Shown here piece by piece: positions 5,349 to 8,522 of a DNA stretch of 8,522 nucleotides. Each line of letters starts with the position of its first letter. Positions within the stretch are counted from its first letter, which is position 1. The notes beneath the pieces were generated by a model that was not told the DNA's origin, did not search any database, and saw only the letters and a list, made by a program, of their open reading frames with translations. Made by a program: the position numbers and the translations under genes. This DNA is from an uncultured Clostridia bacterium (GTDB taxonomy: Bacteria; Bacillota; Clostridia; Lachnospirales; Anaerotignaceae), in NCBI GenBank assembly GCA_937919015.1, contig CALFPN010000154.1, positions 1 to 8,522 on the forward strand. The letters are read 5' to 3'.

Positions 5349-5410
5349 TTTCGGGTACTTATTTGTGTTATGATAAACACGATTCTATCATAACAAATCT
5401 ATGACCGAAA
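5349..5410. promoter_or_regulatory. Mirror-symmetric divergent promoter or operator between mazG and nfnA
   Basis: A perfect 10-bp dyad TGTTATGATA (5366-5375) / TATCATAACA (5386-5395) is centred between the two divergent genes. Each arm includes a TATGAT that could serve as a -10 box, one pointing to nfnA and one to mazG. The likeness extends outward: TTTCGG at 5349-5354 is mirrored by CCGAAA at 5405-5410, and ATTTGT-like bases flank both arms. The -35 regions are poor (T-rich only), so an activator or another sigma factor may be involved. The spacing does not fit the usual Rex site. Symmetry is seen; promoter function is inferred. Confidence 0.5.
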
Positions 5411-5454
5411 GAAAACCCTTTTGGAAAACCCAAATATAGAAAGGAAGGAACCTC

Positions 5455-6309
5455 ATGTTTCGTATCGTAAATAAAAGAGAGCTCAACAGCATGGTAACCC
5501 TGCTGGAGATCGAAGCCCCCTTCGTGGCAAAGAAGGCCCAGGCAGGTCAGTTCATCATCTTCCGTGTGGATGAATTCAGCGAAAGAGTCCCCCTGACCAT
5601 CGCCGATTACAACAGAGAAAAAGGCACTGTGACCATTATCTTCCAGAAAGTCGGCCTTTCCACAAAAATGCTGGCTGCAAAAGAAATCGGAGATTCCATT
5701 CTGGACTTCGTTGGCCCTCTGGGTGTTGCCACAGAATATGACGGCATGAAAAAAGTTGCTGTTGTGGGCGGCGGCGTAGGCTGTGCCATTGCATATCCTC
5801 AGGCAAAGGCCCTGCACGAACTGGGCGTGGAAGTAGATGTCATCGCCGGTTTCAGAAATAAAGACATCGTGATTTTGGAAGACGAAATGAAGGCCGTTTC
5901 CAGCAACTTCTACCTGATGACTGATGACGGTTCTCAGGGGGAACAGGGTTTTGTTACAGACAAACTGAAATCCCTGATCGAAGCCGGCAACAAGTATGAT
6001 GCAGTGATTGCCATCGGCCCCATCCCCATGATGAAATTTGTCAGCCTGACCACAAAACCCTTCGGCATCAAGACCATCGTATCCCTGAACCCCATCATGA
6101 TCGACGGTACAGGCATGTGCGGCGGCTGCCGCGTGACCGTAGGCGGCAAAATCAAATTTGCCTGCGTGGACGGCCCCGACTTTGACGGCCACGAAGTAGA
6201 CTTTGACGAACTGATGAACCGTAACTCCATTTACAAAGCAAGAGAAGCGGAACTGACAGAAACCCACCTCTGCCGTATGGATAAGCTGGCAAAGGAACTC
6301 ATCAAATAA
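5455..6309 (+). CDS. nfnA: NfnA: FAD and [2Fe-2S] subunit of the electron-bifurcating NADH/ferredoxin:NADP+ oxidoreductase
   Basis: The 284-residue protein is a PyrK-like ferredoxin-reductase fold. E-R-V-P-L-T-I-A-D (residues 44-51) is the flavin-binding R-x-P-L-T motif, VAVVGGGVGCAIAYPQ (101-115) the NAD-binding loop, and VIAIGP (185-189) the second nucleotide contact. The iron-sulphur site is D217-x4-C222-x2-C225-x11-C237: an aspartate replaces the first cysteine of PyrK, which is the known trait of NfnA. Together with NfnB it couples NADH and reduced ferredoxin to NADPH formation, or the reverse. AAGGAAGG precedes the start; nfnB follows 15 bp after the stop. Codon choice is strongly biased, suggesting high expression. 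Many genomes label this family sulfide/dihydroorotate dehydrogenase-like protein, but the pairing with nfnB makes NfnA the better name. Confidence 0.92.
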   Translation: MFRIVNKRELNSMVTLLEIEAPFVAKKAQAGQFIIFRVDEFSERVPLTIADYNREKGTVTIIFQKVGLSTKMLAAKEIGDSILDFVGPLGVATEYDGMKKVAVVGGGVGCAIAYPQAKALHELGVEVDVIAGFRNKDIVILEDEMKAVSSNFYLMTDDGSQGEQGFVTDKLKSLIEAGNKYDAVIAIGPIPMMKFVSLTTKPFGIKTIVSLNPIMIDGTGMCGGCRVTVGGKIKFACVDGPDFDGHEVDFDELMNRNSIYKAREAELTETHLCRMDKLAKELIK

Positions 6310-6324
6310 GGAGGTACGGAAACT

Positions 6325-7716
6325 ATGGCAAATATGAGCCCCGAAAAAATCAGAATGCCCGAACAGGCACCTGATGTAAGAAATAAAAACTTTGAAGAAG
6401 TAGCTTTGGGCTACACAGCAGAAATGGCCATCGAAGAAGCAACCAGATGCCTGAACTGCAAACATAAACCCTGTGTCACAGGCTGTCCCGTAAACGTTCG
6501 CATTCCCGAATTCATTGAAAAAGTAGCAGCCGGTGACTTCATGGAAGCATACAAGATCATCACTTCCACAAACGCCCTGCCCGCAGTCTGCGGCCGTGTT
6601 TGTCCTCAGGAAAGCCAGTGCGAATCTAAATGCGTTCGAGGCATCAAAGGCGAAGCCGTAGCCATCGGCAGACTGGAACGTTTCGTTGCAGACTGGTACA
6701 TGGCAAATTGCGATGAAATGCCCGAAAGACCCGCCACCAACGGCAAGAAAGTGGCTGTCATCGGTTCCGGCCCTTCCTCTCTGGCCTGTGCGGGCGATCT
6801 GGCAAAAGAAGGCTACGAAGTGACCATGTTCGAAGCATTCCACAAAGCCGGCGGCGTACTGGTTTACGGTATCCCTGAATTCCGTCTGCCCAAGGCCATC
6901 GTCCAGAAAGAAATCGACAAGCTGTCCGCGCTGGGCGTAAATATCATGACAAACATGGTCATCGGTAAGGTTCTGTCCATCGATGAAATCATCGAAGACA
7001 TGGGCTTTGACGCCGTATTCGTAGGCACAGGCGCAGGTCTGCCCTCCTTCATGGGCATCCCCGGCGAAGCACTGGTTGGCGTTTACTCTGCCAACGAATA
7101 TCTGACAAGAATCAACCTGATGAAAGCATACCTGTCCGAATACGACACCCCAATCCGCAATTCCAAAGCAGTGGCTGTTGTGGGCGGCGGCAACGTTGCC
7201 ATGGACGCGGCAAGATGCGCAAAACGTATGGGCGCAGAACATGTTTACATCGTATACCGCCGTTCCGAAGCAGAAATGCCCGCCCGTCTGGAAGAAATTC
7301 ACCACGCAAAAGAAGAAGGCATTGAATTCCATCTGCTGCGTAATCCCGTGAAGATCATCGACGACGGCAACGGTCAGGTTTGCGGTATCGAATGTCTGAA
7401 AATGGAACTGGGCGAACCCGATGCATCCGGCAGAAGAAGCCCCGTGCCCGTGGAAGGCTCCAATTATGTGATCGATGTGGATACTGTCGTTATGTCCATC
7501 GGTACATCCCCTAACCCTCTGATCCGCAGCACAACAAAGGGTCTGGAAACAAACAGAAAAGGCTGTCTGGTGGTCAATGAAGAAACAAACCAGACAACAA
7601 GAGAAGGCGTTTATGCCGGCGGTGACGCGGTAACAGGCGCGGCAACCGTAATTCTGGCCATGGGCGCAGGGAAAAAAGCAGCCGCAGCCATCGACGAATA
7701 TTTGAAGAATAAATAA
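6325..7716 (+). CDS. nfnB: NfnB: bifurcating-FAD and two-[4Fe-4S] subunit (GltD-like, often named gltA)
   Basis: The 463-residue protein has the full GltD/NfnB layout. The N-terminal domain holds eight cysteines for two [4Fe-4S] clusters: C42-x2-C45-x4-C50-x3-C54 and C89-x3-C93-x5-C99-x3-C103. Then comes V-I-G-S-G-P-S-S (145-152) for FAD, G-I-P-E-F-R-L-P (182-189), V-V-G-G-G-N-V-A-M-D (285-294) for NADPH, and A-G-G-D (431-434) near the C-terminus for FAD. In Nfn this subunit carries the bifurcating flavin and the NADPH site. No large glutamate synthase subunit is visible nearby, so a glutamate synthase small subunit is the less likely reading. GGAGGT stands upstream of ATG. A repeat element and a strong terminator follow the stop. 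Confidence 0.93.
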   Translation: MANMSPEKIRMPEQAPDVRNKNFEEVALGYTAEMAIEEATRCLNCKHKPCVTGCPVNVRIPEFIEKVAAGDFMEAYKIITSTNALPAVCGRVCPQESQCESKCVRGIKGEAVAIGRLERFVADWYMANCDEMPERPATNGKKVAVIGSGPSSLACAGDLAKEGYEVTMFEAFHKAGGVLVYGIPEFRLPKAIVQKEIDKLSALGVNIMTNMVIGKVLSIDEIIEDMGFDAVFVGTGAGLPSFMGIPGEALVGVYSANEYLTRINLMKAYLSEYDTPIRNSKAVAVVGGGNVAMDAARCAKRMGAEHVYIVYRRSEAEMPARLEEIHHAKEEGIEFHLLRNPVKIIDDGNGQVCGIECLKMELGEPDASGRRSPVPVEGSNYVIDVDTVVMSIGTSPNPLIRSTTKGLETNRKGCLVVNEETNQTTREGVYAGGDAVTGAATVILAMGAGKKAAAAIDEYLKNK

Positions 7717-7721
7717 AGACC

Positions 7722-7767
7722 TTGGGGACGCTGTCCTCAATACCCCTGCAAGGGGGTCACCCCCTTG
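7722..7767 (+). repeat. Two-hairpin repeat directly after nfnB, related to the one after rqcP
   Basis: The unit is hairpin TTGGGGAC-GCT-GTCCTCAA (7722-7740, one G-T pair), linker TACCCCTG, and hairpin CAAGGGGG-TCA-CCCCCTTG (7749-7767). The minus strand after rqcP holds GTGGGAC-GCT-GTCCCAC, a similar linker, and CAAGGGAG-TTA-CTCCCTTG, in the same order and orientation relative to the gene. Stem differences are matched on both sides. The unit starts 5 bases after the nfnB stop. The role is unknown; it could be a 3'-end RNA stabiliser or a small mobile palindromic repeat. Confidence 0.75.
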
Positions 7768-7775
7768 ACCCGAAT

Positions 7776-7809
7776 AAAAAAGCGATTTCCCCTCGGAAAT
7801 CGCTTTTTT
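7776..7809 (+). terminator. Strong rho-independent terminator of nfnAB
   Basis: A perfect 15-bp stem (AAAAAAGCGATTTCC at 7776-7790 against 7795-7809) has a CCTC loop and ends in six T residues on the plus strand. Because the other side begins with six A residues, it can also stop minus-strand transcripts coming from the 8119-8367 gene side. Confidence 0.9.
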
Positions 7810-7856
7810 ATCGTTATCATATCATTTACACGCCGAAGGCAAATAAAAGTTTTTGG

Positions 7857-8011
7857 CTCGCTTTTTTCATAGGGTAGTCGGGAAGATGCCCGACCAACCG
7901 AAGGTTGCTTTGCGAAGCAAAGTACTGAATAAGCGAGTGGGGTGTAATGGCTGCCAGCACTTTGTGCTGGACAGTTCCGCACTGCAAGCAGTGCGACAGG
8001 GCAACGCCCCA
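7857..8011 (+). other. Structured non-coding element with two adjacent multi-branch folds
   Basis: Helix CTCGCTT (7857-7863)/AAGCGAG (7931-7937) encloses three hairpins that abut with no spacer: GTCGGG/CCCGAC (7877-7894), CAACC-GAA-GGTTG (7895-7907) and CTTTGC-GAA-GCAAAG (7908-7922). At the next base a second helix starts, TGGGGTGT (7938-7945)/ACGCCCCA (8004-8011), with one T-G pair that favours plus-strand RNA. It encloses CCAGCAC-TTT-GTGCTGG (7954-7970) and CGCACTG/CAGTGCG (7978-7995). No believable protein is encoded. I do not recognise it as a known RNA family. It may be an RNA, a folded single-stranded DNA element, or a mobile repeat. The strand is tentative. Confidence 0.55.
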
Positions 8012-8044
8012 TAATCCTGCCCCAAGCGGGTTTTTGAAGGGTTA

Positions 8045-8097
8045 GCACTGCAAAGCAGTGCGACAGGGAAACTTTTCACAAGTGAAAAAAGTTTCCC
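8045..8097. repeat. Further palindromes and a direct-repeat copy downstream of the structured element
   Basis: GCACTGC-AAA-GCAGTGC (8045-8061) followed by GACAGGG nearly repeats the hairpin and tail at 7979-8001. Next comes a long imperfect hairpin: GGGAAACTTTTCAC (8066-8079) pairs with GTGAAAAAAGTTTCCC (8082-8097) apart from two extra A residues. It sits about 22 bases beyond the stop codon of the minus-strand gene 8119-8367 and could close that transcript, though it lacks a proper T tract. Between 8012 and 8044 I see only a weak CCC/GGG hairpin followed by five T residues. Confidence 0.6.
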
Positions 8098-8118
8098 TCA
8101 CTCCCCCGCTTCCCTTTA

Positions 8119-8367
8119 TCACCCAAAATCATGTCTCTCATGAACCCCACTGCCCAATGTCTCAAAAACAGAAATGATTTTTTCGATACTTTCAAAACAT
8201 TCTTCGTCATCCAGCTCGTCATCCTCCAGAATTCGTTTGATTTCCTGCAATGCCTGATAGCACTTCAGTTCCATCATTTCTTCCACCTTCATATTCCACT
8301 TTGGCAGCAATATTTCAAATTCTTCCGTTTCCAGAATCCTGCATAACATATCGCGGTATAATTCCAT
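8119..8367 (-). CDS. Small acidic hypothetical protein, divergent from an XRE regulator
   Basis: I chose ATG at 8367 (82 residues) because GAGGTG lies at normal spacing from it; GTG 8376 and ATG 8373 overlap that site. The product is acidic, mostly helical by composition (LEDDELDDEECFESIEKIISVFETLG), with no signal peptide or membrane segment, and ends in RHDFG. From memory, small proteins ending in this way are common near XRE regulators in Lachnospiraceae, but I cannot confirm it and no function is assigned. The paired operators in the divergent gap suggest that it is controlled by the XRE protein. An antitoxin or a regulator partner is possible but unproved. Confidence 0.75.
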   Translation of the reverse strand: MELYRDMLCRILETEEFEILLPKWNMKVEEMMELKCYQALQEIKRILEDDELDDEECFESIEKIISVFETLGSGVHERHDFG

Positions 8368-8387
8368 ATCCATCACCTCACATTATA

Positions 8388-8431
8388 TTTTAGCGATTTA
8401 TTCGCTAAAATCAATAGCGGATTTCTCGCTA
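8388..8431. promoter_or_regulatory. Paired operator sites in the divergent gap
   Basis: Site 1 is a perfect dyad, TTTTAGCGA-TTTAT-TCGCTAAAA (8388-8410). Site 2, TAGCG-GATTTCT-CGCTA (8415-8431), has the same TAGCG...CGCTA half-sites over the same 17-bp core. The centres are 24 bp apart, a little over two helical turns, so bound dimers would lie on nearly the same DNA face. Such pairs between an XRE gene and a divergent gene usually bind the XRE protein itself; that is inferred here. Confidence 0.75.
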
Positions 8432-8458
8432 GTTTATCTTTATTTTGAGGTGATCCAT

Positions 8459-8522
8459 ATGTACCGCAGAATCAGAGATTTAAGAGAAGATAAAGATATG
8501 ACCCAAACACAAATGGCAGAAA
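8459..8522 (+). CDS. XRE-family helix-turn-helix regulator, N-terminus only (runs off window)
   Basis: ATG at 8459 follows TGAGGTGAT (8446-8454), a good ribosome site. The 21 visible residues, MYRRIRDLREDKDMTQTQMAE, are the typical first helix and the start of the second helix of the Cro/C1 HTH fold (I-R-x-L-R-E-D-x-x-M-T-Q-x-x-x-A). The protein probably binds the two dyads just upstream and represses itself and the divergent small gene. What lies beyond the HTH cannot be known from this window. Confidence 0.85.
   Translation, partial: MYRRIRDLREDKDMTQTQMAE

Noticed and set aside
5366..5395. Rex redox-repressor site upstream of nfnA
   Set aside because: Rex sites are about 18-bp dyads with a short centre of TTGTTAA type. 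Here the arms are TGTTATGATA with a 10-base centre, so the match is poor although the target gene would make sense.
6325..7716. Glutamate synthase small subunit as the main call
   Set aside because: No large glutamate synthase subunit is nearby, and the gene is paired with an NfnA that has the diagnostic aspartate plus three-cysteine cluster site.
5368..7740. A 790-codon open frame on the minus strand opposite nfnAB
   Set aside because: It is antisense to two clear enzymes with intact motifs. Its translation is rich in F, C, H and G with no recognisable domain, as expected when strongly biased codons are read backwards.
7737..8079. Two overlapping minus-strand frames (7737-8048 and 7867-8079)
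   Set aside because: They run through the palindromes and the terminator, have low-complexity composition with no motif, and lack a convincing ribosome site. The region is better read as non-coding structure.
8382..8387. A perfect TATAAT on the minus strand as -10 box of the small acidic gene
   Set aside because: A start 7 bases downstream would fall inside the ribosome site, and no -35 box lies at 16-18 bases. The true promoter is probably further upstream or of another form.

Overview
The window looks like a chromosomal segment of an anaerobic, spore-forming Clostridia species, probably Lachnospirales. The reasons are the yabP-yabQ-divIC sporulation and division cluster with mazG, an HU gene and an S4-domain gene upstream, the NfnAB flavin-based transhydrogenase typical of fermentative anaerobes, strong AGGAGG ribosome sites, and a clostridial IS200-type remnant. 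The genus cannot be fixed from the sequence alone.

Layout. 1-341: 3' part of a GNAT acetyltransferase gene (+). 342-557: a decayed IS200/IS605-type insertion on the minus strand, with a left-end hairpin, the tnpA leader and the first codons of tnpA. 601-2105: two tandem minus-strand paralogues encoding secreted proteins with copper-amine-oxidase-N-like (stalk) domains; the upstream one carries an in-frame TGA 18 codons before its ancestral end. 2164-2453: tandem terminators, tRNA-Gln(CUG), tRNA-Met(CAU) and a near-consensus sigma-A promoter. 2478-5235: the minus-strand cluster mazG > hup > rqcP(yabO) > yabP > yabQ > divIC. It is interrupted by a terminator hairpin after hup and by about 160 bp of stacked palindromes between rqcP and yabP. 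5236-5454: divergent control region with a mirror-symmetric promoter-like dyad. 5455-7716: nfnA-nfnB (+). 7717-8118: non-coding, with a two-hairpin repeat, a strong terminator and then an unusually dense set of nested and abutting hairpins. 8119-8367: small acidic hypothetical protein (-). 8388-8431: paired operators. 8459 to the end: start of an XRE-type regulator (+).

How the genes work together. The minus-strand cluster joins housekeeping functions (NTP clean-up, nucleoid protein, ribosome quality control, septum protein) with spore coat and cortex assembly. The tRNA-Met/tRNA-Gln pair after divIC recalls the divIC-to-spoIIE region of Bacillus, but here the tRNAs are followed by the secreted-protein pair and IS debris. 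NfnAB exchanges electrons between NADH, NADPH and ferredoxin. The XRE gene and the small acidic gene form a divergent pair with operators of the kind expected for autoregulation.

The least explained parts are non-coding: (1) a two-hairpin repeat placed a few bases after the stop codons of both rqcP and nfnB, in the same orientation and with compensatory stem changes, and (2) an approximately 155-nt element at 7857-8011 that folds on paper into two adjacent multi-branch structures. No clear new protein system was seen.
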